64,000 nucleotides of DNA from Apostichopus japonicus (lineage: Eukaryota; Echinodermata; Holothuroidea; Aspidochirotida; Stichopodidae). Below the pieces are notes generated by a model. It made no database searches. It was not told where the DNA came from and saw only the letters and a list, made by a program, of their open reading frames with translations. The stretch lies in the NCBI RefSeq assembly GCF_037975245.1, contig NC_092563.1, positions 5,765,501 through 5,829,500 of the forward strand, given 5' to 3'. Both the position numbers and the translations under genes were made by a program. This document shows positions 51,801-62,972 of the stretch, in pieces; positions within the stretch are counted from its first letter, which is position 1, and each line of letters begins with the position of its first letter.

Positions 51801-54705
51801 TGGGAAAATTAGGTTTTTGCAAGTCACTGTTTCAAATCCAGTTTTCATATCAAAGTATTGCATTACTCAAGACCCAAGAACAGTTATACTTGAGCAGCCT
51901 TGACACAAATCAGCTGCATTTGATCACCTTATACTTCCACATTAACAGCTGATAGACTTTTTAACCTTTTAATCTGAATTCCTTTTAAAAGTTTACTTGG
52001 AATTTGGGCATGATGGATAAAAACAGGAAAAACGTTATTTCCTTTGGAAAAATTACGAGTTTTTTTCTTCACACCTTCCAGTACTTATTGTTTGTTCTTA
52101 TTTCAGACTATTAAGACAATGTTAGAATACAGTACAGCATGTGTGCAAGCAATCTGCTCAGTAAGGTCAAAGTTCATTTCAGCTTAAATGCACTTTTATA
52201 GAGTTTGCACACTAAATATGAACATTTGAAATAGTTCAGAACTGCATACCAGCAGAAATTTTTATAGCTTCAAAGTCACAGGGGAAATGAAAATCACCAT
52301 GAAGCAATTAATTGACGTAATTGGAATGGAATTAGTATCTAATGTAAGAGGGGTCCCTCAGGATTGAAACCAGTAAATTAATATTTAGTTTTAAGCACTG
52401 TAGCCTACCCCTCCCATCCTTTCACCTAGCCTTTCCCATCTACCACCACTCTGACAAATTCTGAAATATGTATGTAACCATTGTAACGTTCATCAAAATC
52501 ACATTGGAACACCATGACTGAAGTACTTAACAAACTGCCCACAAGATATGACATCGCTATAAACAGACTTTTCAAAAATGTACAAATATATCCACAAAAT
52601 GTGTCATATTTACCTGTTCCACAAGGGATTTTTCAACATTATCTTCCAATCTTTTCTGCAAGTAAGTGTTAGGATGTTCGAGTCCATTGTAGTACGGCCA
52701 ATGTCCAGAGAGGAAGAAGGATAAACACATTGCAGAGGGTCCATTCCCTGCGGAGAAAACAGTAAACAGTCATCACCATGACTACGTATTTGGTTACCAA
52801 AATACGAACAGAAAATGACAACACAGCCCAATGAAAGACTCGTGAAGGGTATTTTGACTTAGGTGGTTAACGTAACATCATTCTGAAGTATACTAAGTTA
52901 CAATGAATACCCAGGCTCCCTCCATGCAACACAGTTCAGAGGTTCATGTGGTAACCACCCTTTGTCTAACCTTAATTAGTAATCAATCTTTTAATCCAAT
53001 TTAGCCACACTTTCTGTGTCTGACAGTTATTGTATTCCTTGTTTCATTTTCAAACCTCCAGTTGTTGTTTAGGTAACCTTTAAATAACAAAGTCATTTTA
53101 GGTGAATGGCTAGTCTATGTGCAGTAGTACTGAGTCTGTTAATCTTATATTTGAAGGTCTAGTGCAGTTACTGCAGTATGGTACCACAACACTGTGACTA
53201 GCTGCTGGCTAACTCAAAATACAATGTGTGTACAGTAATACATATACATTAAATATCTACATGTGGCTAGATACTGAAGACACAGACAGTACACATGTAC
53301 ACAATCATATATACACAGTAGCTCATTGACTGGTTGCTAAGGGAGGGTATATAGTGATAAAAAGATTAGCAGTTCACTCTAGACATGATAGAGGGAGGGA
53401 GAATGCAAATGTTCTCAGGAGACAGGTAAACAGTACGTACAGTATGTGAGGAAATGTAGTAATTTACCTATGTCAGTAAGTGTAATACCTCACATTGAAG
53501 TCATATTGCAGTTATTTAAGTATGAATGCAAAAAAAAAATGGACTCTTCATATTCAACGTAAGAAATTAAAACATGGCCCATCACAATCAGTAGATCTGG
53601 TTTCTCTGGCATCTCTTTTCATCACTCAGTTCCGAAATAACAGAACTGCTTGTTGTCCAACTGTTGTTGTGCGTTATATACTGTATGCATGGCATGCATG
53701 CCTGACCTGTTCTGCCGAGATGAATTCAAGCATATCCAGGCCTATTGTTATGTACAAACAATGTCTTTACAACAACAATAGGAATCCTAGCAACTTTTAT
53801 GATGGTACAACCAGCAATGTAAACTTTGAGCTGCTTTGTTATGTCAGTAATAAGATCAATAGACTTGCAACACTTGGTTATATATCAAAGTCTTACACCC
53901 AGTAAAGGACCTGAAAAGATGAAACAATGTAAAGTATAACAGTGGCCAACGTTGGAACTTCAAAATGACTCAGCAACTTTGAAGTTGAGGTCTCCATTCT
54001 AATAGACCAATTCCTATTTAGTCATTGACCTTATACCATCAGTCAGTACTCCAAGATATAACATGAAAAATTTATGATTTTTGAAAGCGAGCAATTTATA
54101 AAAATTGCAATTCAGCTCTGTTATATTAAACTGTAATATTGTTTATTTTCGAAATCCTACTGTAGGTACTGTATTAAAATAACAAAACCTTGAAAACCCC
54201 CAAAAAAGGCAAATTAAGTGAAACTAATGTTATACTACATATTTAGAGATCTCAGACCACTAAAACACAACTGATTGGCATTTTCTGTATCCGAATACTG
54301 TACAGTATATACCACTTCCATAAATTGTAAAAAGCAACACCAGAAAAATTACCAGTTATGTACCATAATTGATTTTTCTTTTTTGGGTTCCAGCGAAACA
54401 CAGTATATCGAAGAGAGGGGAGGGTGGGGGGGGGGGGGGATATACATAATGGTGAAAGATGTACTGTATAGATACAATTTTTTGCTGAAACTTATGAGCA
54501 TATATTACAAACTATTTATAAATCCTGTATTACTCTTCTTTTCCAAAAAATATATATATATGATTAATAGGTTTTTAAGAGCTTTAAAAAGGCAGTAAAC
54601 TGAAGTATATTTACCTATGACTATTACAGGACTGTAGGCCTGCTCGGCAATACACCGTTGACAATGCCCTGCAGTCTCTGAACTGTTATTATTGTAAGAC
54701 ATCAT
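44866..54705 (-). CDS. Oxidative stress-induced growth inhibitor (OSGIN1/2 family), complete
   Basis: Five coding exons on the minus strand: 54705-54615, 52747-52614, 51040-50846, 46833-46745, 45883-44866 (stop included). All phases fit and the product is about 508 aa; human OSGIN2 is 505. OSGIN proteins are FAD/NAD(P)-dependent monooxygenase-like proteins linked to oxidative stress and growth control. Seen: an N-terminal dinucleotide-binding motif VIVIGGNGPSAMCLS (human VVIIGNGPSGICLS), DLEYLSEGLEGRS (identical to human OSGIN2), PGGAW, LTLSLGCWMELPG, a second Rossmann motif VLVVGAGLSAADAV, NIPVIHVFRRKA, LPKAVYPEYHEV, VLIGSQPDL and GPLVGDNFVRFSLGGAL. The exon-1 start is ATG-ATG at 54705, chosen because upstream in-frame codons lack an ATG. 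OSGIN2 and NBN are also neighbours in human, supporting orthology to the pre-duplication OSGIN1/2 gene. Confidence 0.95.
45919..46125. repeat. Three ~74-bp tandem repeats
   Basis: Copies of a unit containing AGGATCATGTTACGTATG and CTATTGGCCCTCCA, in the last OSGIN intron just upstream of the terminal exon. Confidence 0.85.
46405..46600. repeat. Four ~45-bp tandem repeats
   Basis: Units GCCAAAACCAGATCCATACC followed by AAATTAGGGTTGCC and TTACCTACAGT, in the last OSGIN intron. Confidence 0.9.
46745..46833 (-). CDS. OSGIN exon 4
   Basis: 89 bp, acceptor ttatag, donor TTCG/gtaatt (phase 2). Encodes LEASVLTLSLGCWMELPGQD; human has MEGSMLTISFGSWMELPG. The real frame is not the longest open frame here, so an ORF scan misses it. 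Confidence 0.92.
48419..48447. repeat. (TACTG)n short tandem repeat
   Basis: Five to six TACTG units in an OSGIN intron. TACTGTAC motifs recur across 47-58 kb. Confidence 0.85.
49404..49455. repeat. Tandem 26-bp repeat
   Basis: AAAACATATGGAAGGTGAAA plus ATAT, twice in a row, in OSGIN intron 3. Confidence 0.85.
50846..51040 (-). CDS. OSGIN exon 3
   Basis: 195 bp, acceptor atctacag, donor GTGG/gtgagt. Encodes DLEYLSEGLEGRSRHPVALL, VPHKVLGSGLPGGAW. Confidence 0.95.
51769..51827. repeat. Direct repeat of ~38 bp
   Basis: TCTGCTTACCTGGGAAAATT(A) followed by TTTTTGCAAGTCA occurs twice in tandem, in OSGIN intron 2. Confidence 0.85.
52614..52747 (-). CDS. OSGIN exon 2
   Basis: 134 bp, acceptor tccgcag, donor ACAG/gtaaat. 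Encodes GNGPSAMCLSFFLSGHWPYY and HPNTYLQKRLE, matching human GNGPSGICLSYMLSGYRPY and HPNTILNSKLE. Confidence 0.93.
52748..54614. other. OSGIN intron 1 (1.9 kb)
   Basis: AT-rich, with a G-run near 54426. A 136-codon plus-strand open frame at 53495 has no coding-like features. Confidence 0.65.
54615..54705 (-). CDS. OSGIN exon 1 (start codon, start of FAD motif)
   Basis: ATGATG at 54705-54700. Encodes MMSYNNNSSE, a Cys/His-containing stretch and AYSPVIVI; the donor ATAG/gtaaat splits the first Gly of the GxG motif. Transcription starts farther upstream, possibly near 57 kb. Confidence 0.85.
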
Positions 54706-55748
54706 GCCGACAACTTCCTCCTCTCCATTGTGATGATGATGCAACTATATATTGATTACTGTCTGGCAAATGTCTGAAGGACTTGCTCAAAATATCTCAA
54801 GAGGTTTTATTCCTTCTGTAAAGGGGGGGAAAAAAGAAGAATGTTACAATGACGAGTCCTAGAGTCACTGTACTGTAGAGTGAAAAGTTCCCCCTTCTAA
54901 AGAAAGAAGCAATTCATCCATTCAGAGTTGCTGTTCCTATTAATATTAAAAATATATATCGAGCTCTTAAATTGGTTTAACTACGGGTACATACAACAGA
55001 CTTACCAAACATTCTTCTTTCCCACACGGACCCACTTTGTGTAAATATTGTACTATATCTAATCTTTGTTTAAACGAAACACTGTCTGTTTACATGAAGG
55101 TATACAGTAACTGTTCAACAGAACACAACAGCCAAGCTACAAATAATACATTTATCAAGTTTGATCAAAAGTATCTCATAAAACAAACAGGTTATATCTT
55201 TTTTAATTTTTAACTAAGGTTACGGTTTCTAATAACACACAACGTTTAGCAATTATTTAAACTACACTACTGTATCTTAAGGATTAATTAGTTTTGAAGT
55301 ACACGTCCGAGTAAAGCAAACATTTGCAATTTGCGTCATGGTAACCCCTTGTAGGACCTTGGGAGCAGACTATGGAATTCCTATCTCTCATCCACTACTC
55401 AGTACTGTATGTACCCACCATAACAAAACTTTTTTGCTGTGTCATGCCATATCAATCATCAGTAGTTATGTTGTTTCATGTATCTTAACACCAACAACAA
55501 AAAATTGGCTATGTCACTACCAGAGTTTCTTTAACAATAACAAGTTTGTTATTATTCCCCCCAAAAAAGGAGGGAAAAAGTGAATGTGTTGTGCATGTAC
55601 CATAGCAACAGGCCTTTTCGTTATACATCAAAACAAAAGAAACACATCACTGAGTTTTTTATATAGAGTGCTGTGAAGGTAAATGAATGCATTTTGTTTA
55701 GCTGTCGTACACTATTTGTTCTGTAAATGTATAGCGTTTTTTTTTTGA

Positions 55749-56301
55749 AGGATTGGTTCAGGTGTTCAACTTGTCTATTTTGTATGAAAGAGCACAAAAA
55801 GACAAAAAGAACAGTGAAGAAACTACCATGAGAGCATGCTCTGTTAAGGAGATATGACACTTTGAAGATATCAAAATTTCTTTGAAAACGACTGGTGTAG
55901 AAAGACTTACTGTGAAGGTGTGATGTCACATCCTCACTTCCTTAACATTTGTGAATATATTTCTTTAAAAATTATTTACATTTTTTAACACATTTGAAAA
56001 TAATATAATCAAAAATTCTTCAGATGTTTAATCTCAAATACTTCCTTTGACAAATATCTTTTGGTTGAAAGTCATGAAATCTCACAAAATATTTAGAGAA
56101 AAAAACAAAGACTTTTCAGGAATGTGAGGATGTGACATCACAGCTAGTAAGATTTCAGCAGTTTCTACACAATCTGATAAAACTTTACACTTGAATATCT
56201 CTTTAACTGAAAAAGATATTTGAACAGTTTTTTCACCATTGTGTTTCTTTTATTGTCCTCTTTCATATCACATAAACATGTATGACAACTGAACCAATCC
56301 T
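55749..56301. mobile_element. Fold-back MITE with ~200-bp inverted arms
   Basis: Left arm starts AGGATTGGTTCA, right arm ends GAACCAATCCT. Both arms carry AGGAGATAT-like blocks, GGTGTAGAAA / TTTCTACAC and, innermost, GTGATGTCACATCCTCAC with its inverse near 56125-56143. The right edge is TTAA (56302-56305) and the left TTGA. It lies upstream of the OSGIN first coding exon. Confidence 0.72.
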
Positions 56302-56305
56302 TTAA

Positions 56306-58110
56306 GTTGGTTGTTGTGCCGCCAAGTTTAGCCGATGCAAAATATGATTGCATTGCCATTGATTGAACTACTGTACATATGACAAGTTGACAACCCACTG
56401 AATATTTGCACGAAATAAAATATACTTTAGGCCTGCAGAAGAAAAGCTTAATATGTATATTTATGAAGCTTGCTTACACCTCTAACTATTTTCCAGATAT
56501 TACCTGGTTGAAGTGGGTTTCAATTCGTACCACACTTACCAAGGTAATTTGAAGTCAGCATGTGAGATGATGTCATACAGTAGTTACAAAATCCTTTGTA
56601 TTTGCTTCACTTTCACTCCATTGTGTTGACCTTCGACTGGGTACACGTTTTCAACTTTCAGTTACTACACATCATGCCATTTATACCCGCAGTTACCCTT
56701 GCCGTACAAATGTCCACTTTTCCTAAACTCCTAAGAAACCTTGCTATAAATGTCTGTGTACATGTTTCTTCTGCATAGTACACAATGACTATAGAATAGA
56801 TGATACAATAACTACTGTACCTGTAGTCTGTTGAATTGTTTTTAAACCTCTCTTAACTTGAGCTTTACTAGATGCTATGTAGGTCAATCTTTATCATTAA
56901 TGATGATCTACAGTATCCATGGATGATGCATAAATTATATTAAAGAGGCGTGGTCGTGACGTAGTGGCTTTTAGAATATTTCTTCTGGACGTCAGAGTTT
57001 GGTACAGTACATTTCTCTGACATCACGAAGGTGACGTCACTCAGTACTTTAACGAATGATCACCGCGACGAACATCGGCAACTTTCTCCTGTATGCAGTC
57101 TGCTACATGTACAGTTTCATATAGGGAAAGCCCAGTACACAATGAAGGGAGTGACTGTTTTATTGACAATAGGCTACCGTGAATTAGATATTTAAAGCGG
57201 AAATTAAAAGAACGGAGGTCAACATCGGTTCTTCTTTCCGACGCTTTGATGAGTGGGTTCGACGGAAAAAAAAAGGCTTCGAGACGAAACGAGGTGAATT
57301 TAAAGAAAGTCGAGGGATAGGTGACAAAGACCTAACGGTTTCCTCAACACATTGTGGACACCTCCTTGAATGTCATCTCACTGCATGTCGTTTTTGCTGG
57401 TAAGTGCGTAACTTTCAGCATGCATAAACTTTTAAAAATGTTTGATATGCCTAGGTCCTCCAACCATAGGTGAACAAGTCATACATTGATGTAGGCCTAT
57501 AACTGAAAGTCAATTGCTTTCTCTCGATCAAGGTGAAGCAAGTACATACAGTATTCCAAGAACCTTTCAAATAATTGATTAGGAATAGGCTCAGGCCTAA
57601 TTTTCGTTGCTAAAGCCTCGAGGCCTAACTTCTTTGTGTAGGTTTTATTCTGTCAAGGGACCTCTTTGGACTTATTTTTAGTTATGGACAATATCAGCAT
57701 TGATTTACCTCTATGATGAACTGAAGTAGTGCCAGGGCTTTATTTTCTCAGTTTGAAACTTGTAAGATTGTATCTGAGGACAGTTTATCCTCTCATCATG
57801 AGAACAGGTGTAAAATATGTTTAGATCGAACTTGAGGTTTCCCCCTCCCACACAAGATATATTCACGTTGAAGATATATTCTAATTAGTAGGAGTTGTAT
57901 GTGGATCACCAGTTAACTACAAGTTTGCATGATAAATTGCCTAGCTGGTTGTATTCAATTGCTGGAGTCACATCAGACCAAAGTTGATGAAGACTTATAC
58001 ATAAAAACATGTTGTTCCGTTAAGTAGAAAGTGGTGTGAGTGAAATTTGTGCTTTGACAGTCCTTGCAAATGCTTGTTTTTATTACACTTTGTTGAAGGT
58101 CGTTTCACAG
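56306..58110. other. Region 5' of OSGIN, probable promoter and UTR area
   Basis: Apart from the CRE-like site at 57032 and the donor near 57403 no coding exon is seen. AGGCCTA-type repeats occur at 57490-57630. Confidence 0.45.
57032..57039. promoter_or_regulatory. Consensus CRE-like palindrome TGACGTCA
   Basis: Perfect TGACGTCA, with two half-site relatives (cgtgacgta, ggacgtcag) in the preceding 80 bp. It lies about 2.3 kb upstream of the OSGIN start codon and before a possible + strand untranslated exon that ends at a good donor (GCTG/gtaagt, 57401-57407). CREB/ATF binding is an inference. Confidence 0.35.
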
Positions 58111-58173
58111 TGATGAAGAAGGTATTGCAGCCCTATCCCATGGTGAAGAAGAACTATTGTGTATTGATGAAGG
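58111..58173 (+). CDS. Possible acidic 5' exon of the transposase-like gene
   Basis: 63 bp with acceptor gtttcacag and a perfect donor GAAGG/gtgagt. One frame reads DEEGIAALSHGEEELLCIDE, acidic as N-terminal leaders often are. It can splice in frame into 59351 (GELLPNETVG), just ahead of the transposase-like ORF. No homology support. Confidence 0.35.
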
Positions 58174-59350
58174 GTGAGTATATAGTAAAGACTATCACAT
58201 AGTTACTCTATGGAAGTTTCTATGGATACAGTTATCAGTGTAATTTACATGGAATATAACCTGCAAGTTAACACTGCTGTACAGTGTGGAGCCAGCCATA
58301 CTGTCAAGTGAGGAACTATTTTCATTCTCATTTAAAGTTTCAAGAAAAGAAGAAGAAAATCAGTTAGAGTAAGCTAAGCTAAGGCCTACGGTTTCATGTA
58401 TGACCTATTTCATAGTGAAGTTGGGGTATACATCCTGCTTAAATACTCTGCTAAATGTGGTTTATTAGGTCAACAATTTTGGCCATTGAAAATTCCTATA
58501 TTCCATGCTTTACCAGAACTATACAAAATATTCATTACAATCTTCCCTGCCTATAGCAAATTCCACCAAGAGTACCCTGTTTTAGGCAAAAACAACACGG
58601 GAGATTGAATATCTACAGGTGTAGGTAATGCTAGCCATACTGAACGCCCCTTTGCACAAATTCATGATGAAACACACTGTACTATTTCAGTGGTCAAGCC
58701 AAATTTGTCTTCACACAGGCAAGTACTGTATTGTTGTCCATTACAGCACTTGTGTCTACAACCATGTGGTGACTGTCAATTAATTAGGTGTACTCAAGGA
58801 TGATTCCTAGTGCCAGTACTTGCCAATTTGGGGAAGTTTGTGCTATCAAGTAACAAAGTTTTAATGCTCAAGTGAATTTTGAGGAGGAATCTTTGCCATG
58901 TTAAATAATTCACTGGTTCGTGAATTTCGTTGTCAGGTTTTCAAAAGTAGCTCTAAATTTTGGCATGTCAACATGGGGAGAAAGGCCATAAGAGAGGGGG
59001 GGGGGGTTGTTAGGAATATAAATATTTTGCAAGAGAAGAATGCTAAGTTTAAGAGTTATTCTTCTTTCTGAAGCTGACCTTGGTTGTTGTGCTTCAAACT
59101 TGCTACAAGAGAACATGATACATGTGAAAACAGAGGTTACCCCTGGCCCCCACAATATCTCCCTATTTTATGCCCCTTGCATGTCAAGTATACCACACTG
59201 CCCCCCCCCCCCCCACAAAAAAAATACAGATACCATGACTGAACTGTTGTGCCTCTCTCTGCACTTACATTACAGTACTGATGCAAATAGGCTTCAATAA
59301 TCTATTACTAATATACCTGTTGACTGAATTTTTGGATTTTCTTTTCCCAG

Positions 59351-60980
59351 AGAATTACTCCCTAATGAAACTGTAGGGAGTGAGGTGTTCCCCCAGAGCT
59401 TGAGATGGACTCCTCAGAAATACAGAGTGAAGAGTCTCTTCCAGATAACTGCCCCTCAGGGGAAACTCTTGGTATAATTGAGGAAGCGAAATGTTTTGTA
59501 TCTATAAACAAATTGTTAGAACTGCTGAAGTTAATACATGGGGAGTACTGCACACACACTAACTGTACTAAAATAATATCTTATCAATGGAGTGCTATTG
59601 GTACAGCAATGATTTTTTCTTGGAAGTGTGAAGATGGCCGGCCATGTGTGTGGAAAATAGTACTCACAAAACAGATTTTGTGGTATCTTTTCAGGTAACA
59701 TTCAAATTTCGTCAGCTGTAACCATTTCAGGAAACAAGTATTCTAAAATGGCTTTGTATTTTAAAGTTTCCAATTTTTCTTTTTGTAAGCAACACAACAT
59801 TTCTACGTGTTCAAAGGTTGTATGTAACTCCAGCTGTTACAGCTACTTGGCAGAAGGTCCAAAAGGCAGAATTCTGCAAACTTAAAGACAGAGGTTTATG
59901 TGTAGCAGGAGCTGCTAGAACAGAATCCCTTGGGCATTGTGCCCAATACTGTACTTACAGCTTCATGGATGAAGATTCTTAAAAAATGTTGCATTTAGAG
60001 GTAGTTGATGTTAGGGAAGTAGGTGGGAAAAGTCCAAACATGGAAAGAGTAAGATTTGAGAGAGGATTGGATTTTCTAATGAAATAATTTAAAATCTGTG
60101 AAGTAGTGACAGATGCCCATGTTCTGATAAAGGCACTGCTAAAAAAGTGTACAATATATGATGGAATTTCTCATCAAGTGGATGCTTGGCATGGGGCAAA
60201 GAACCTTGTCTGGAAACTCTCTAACGTAGCAAATGCCAAAGAGAACACTGATCTGCACTTATGTATGCCTGCTATAATGTAATCATTTCTGGTACTCCGC
60301 TAAAGAGTGCGGCAGTAATGATATCAAAATCAAGTCAATTTGCTGTCACTTCTTCACCACATCGTAGACGAACACCAGTGGTTGTTGTCAATTGATGGTA
60401 CACCAGGTGAATGTAGTCATCACCACTTATGTGAAAACGACCATAGTAAGCCATATCTAAAGAAGGGATCACCATCACATGAAGCCCTTAGGTCTGTCAT
60501 ACTCAAGAAGCAATTTCTGAACACTTTTCCATATTACAAAATTTCAAGCATACTGGTTCTCTTGAATCATTTCACAATCATATGCTAATGTATGCCAATA
60601 AACGTTGTGCTTATTCTTATGATGGATATGTAACTAGAATGCTACTGGCTGCTATTGATCACAACTATCACATTGAACGAGCATATGGTTCAACTGTTGA
60701 TGGCTAACCAATGTATCGGGCAAAGTATAGTAAAAGATCAAAACAATGGGCACCTCAAAAATTGCCTAAGGCTTTTGGTTACATTCCTGAATTGATGAAA
60801 ACTGTCTTTCTGCTCAGACAAGAGAATCAGTGCCATTTATCGGCCAGAGTAGGCCTACCTGAAGATCACCCAAAAATCATCAAACCAAATATTAGCAGCG
60901 CTCCAAAGCCTAGTATGAGTGTTTTACTTGCACAGTACCAGTCTAGATTTGCAAGTTCAGCTGACATGGGGCATTCCTAA
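59351..60980 (+). pseudogene. Decayed transposase-like gene (multi-copy animal family)
   Basis: Pieces in several frames add up to one protein of a multi-copy family seen in fish and marine invertebrates. They include SINKLLELLKL with a Cys-rich hook (CTHTNCTKI), SSAVTISGNKYSKMAL, LGHCAQYCTYSFMDE, LEVVDVREVGGKSPNMERV, VTDAH, VDAWHGAKNL, HHIVDEHQWLL, CENDHSKPYLKKGSPSHEAL, YANKRCAYSYDGYVTRMLLA and KYSKRSKQWAP. Family members carry an RNase-H-like pattern, DGRxDSPGH then TDAH then WHxxK, typical of DDE-type enzymes. Here the first motif reads AGAARTESLGH, so the acidic residue is gone. Frameshifts occur near 59385, 59690 and 59810-59820, and stops near 59980, 60086, 60281 and 60704. The assignment comes from memory of related proteins, not a search. 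The superfamily is not determined. Confidence 0.7.
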
Positions 60981-62222
60981 GCTACAATGGTTAATTAAGG
61001 AAACGGACTGCAGTTTTATTTCACTTGAGTTTTTATTGATTAGCACTCTTAATGGCTCGAAGAGATGTTACATAAAGTTAAGTGTTGATGTGTGCTAAAT
61101 TTACTAGTTATTTAAAGACTCCCTACTTTACTCGTTCATTTGATTAAAATCCTCTTTAATATTACTATGTTACAAGTCAAGCAAAGCATGTTCTTTGATT
61201 TTCATGTCAAAAACAGAGCCCTTGGATTACATTCAATACCATTTTATACTTGTAACACACTTGATGCCTTAAAGTCTAAAGTATTGCCACTGAGTTTTGC
61301 ATGCATCTGAGGTGGCAAACTGCAGTCTTATCCATTGGTGAGTAGCATTTAGTCAGAACTTCTATCTAGACTAAGAACATATTATTGTAATGGTTAAACA
61401 TGCAGGTGAATGGGGCTTTTAGTAGGGTTATGATGTTCTAGTTTCTTTGTTAGACTACCTACTGTAGTCCAGCCCCTGTAATAGATGAAACTTGGCTGTT
61501 TAAGAGGTCATTTATCAAAATTAAAAGTAGTACAATCTTGGCAACTTGGTCTGATAGTATTCATGGTTTTTAACTGTCTATAACACATCACAATGGCTGT
61601 GATAATACTTCATTTTTGAGAGAAAGAAAAGAGAATACATTGTCATCAACTATATTTGAACTTTTATACCTTTATTTGGAGTGCTCACATCTGTATTATT
61701 TGGATCTGCATTTGCTATTTGTCACCTACAGGTACATTCTAACTTTTTCCCCTGATTGTGTCGTTTCATACCTTTCAAAACATGAAATAAATATTTTACC
61801 TTTCAGCATAATTTGCAAACTTCTTTCACTCCTTGGAAGAACAATAACACCCATTCCCCTCCACCCTGCTTAGGTTACCACTCTCTATAAACTTGAAGAC
61901 AATGAAATAATCAGTTAACATTCACCAATGTTTCACTGCTTGGAGTAACAAAAACTACTCCCACAGCCCCACCCACCATCATCCCACATAGGTTACTACT
62001 GTCTATAAACAAACGAAAGAAATTACCATCACTCTACCAAAGGTTGTTGAAAGGATTGAAATCCCTATCACAAACCATGAAGTAATCAGTTTACCTTCAA
62101 CAATGTTGCACTTCTTGGAGTAACAGTAACCCCTCCCCCCTCCCCCCCTGCTCTTCCCCCATCACCCCACTCTTATCACTATCACTGTGCCAATATGGTT
62201 TCTTTTCAAATTGTTTTCTCTC
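60981..62222. other. Spacer between the two decayed genes
   Basis: AT-rich with C-rich tracts at 62130-62170 and the direct repeat noted at 61870. No gene seen. Confidence 0.6.
61870..62150. repeat. Diverged direct repeat (~150 bp apart)
   Basis: GGTTACCACTCTCTATAAAC ... GTAACA...CTCC blocks occur around 61873 and again around 61988; both end in GCTTGGAGTAACA / TCTTGGAGTAACA before a C-rich tract. Confidence 0.6.
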
Positions 62223-62763
62223 TTAATCGATGAGGTTGTTGCCAGGATTGAATCCTACATATTGTCCGTCTACAGATGGAAATCTTTCCCTTATCTCTGA
62301 GATGCAACAGGATGGCAATACCATTCTATTTCCTCTACCTAGGCGACCAAACTTCCAGTAAATAAAATTTCTGTAAGCATAATGTCTGTAGTTCCTGTTG
62401 GTTCTGTTTTCTTCCAAAGCAAGATCATCCTCTCGCATGCGCATGTTTACACCCAAGATGTGTGCATTAAGGCAAATATCCCTAAATGCATCCGAGTAAG
62501 TTACACATTGTTGCACCCTGTTTGTGCAGCACTTCTTTTCCACATCAGTTAGCATCTCTACACATTGCAGACATTTCACGAGAAGCAGTTACTTCCTTAG
62601 TTTGGTTTGGCGCAGTGAGATCACTGTGAGCATCTGGGTTTCTGCGGAGCTCTACTGCAACCTGCTCTAACTGTTCTCATGCCAACCCTTGTACATACAT
62701 CTGTTGGACAATTGAAAACAGCTTGTTTATTTCTTCAGTACAATCATGAACATATTAAGGGAT
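62223..62763 (-). pseudogene. Broken ORF with a P2X7-type C-terminal ballast domain, no ion channel
   Basis: The minus-strand frame from 62579 encodes KCLQCVEMLTDVEKKCC, a further Cys pair-like pattern, YRHYAYRNFIYWKFG, MVLPSCCISEIRERFP and DGQYVGFNPG. These follow the human P2X7 cytoplasmic ballast domain (CGNC...LCC, HCAYRSYATWRF, ILPSCCRWRIRKEFP, GQYSGFKYP), including the clustered Cys that bind zinc. Upstream, in another frame, lies DCTEEINKLFSIVQQMYVQ, a TGA, then EQLEQVAVELRRNPDAHSD, which is the helical leader usually ahead of this domain in invertebrate proteins. So there is one in-frame stop and one frameshift. The 5' edge coincides with a TTAA-flanked MITE. It is probably part of a multi-copy mobile or immune-like family. 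Confidence 0.78.
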
Positions 62764-62972
62764 AGCAGGGCAATTGGCTGCTAGTAAAAATGCAGAATAT
62801 TTTCTGGGGTCAAACTCACTACCTCATAACACTCTGAATGGTGAAATTTTGAATTTTTGGTATTTTGTGAATGCATGTGGAACACAGCAGAGTGAATGAT
62901 GCAATCATGGCACTATTTATAAGCTATTTCATTCCACAAAAATGTCACATTTTCAGCCACTGGAATATCCCT
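62759..62972. mobile_element. Short TTAA-type MITE abutting the P2X7-like ORF
   Basis: TTAA at 62755-62758 and 62973-62976. Ends GGGATAGCAGGG / GGAATATCCC(T), with further inverted similarity (GGCAATTGGCTG and CAGCCACTGG). It sits exactly where the P2X7-like coding similarity stops. Confidence 0.55.

Noticed and set aside
53495-53905. 136-codon plus-strand ORF
   Set aside because: Lies in an OSGIN intron on the opposite strand; composition is not protein-like and no motif is seen.
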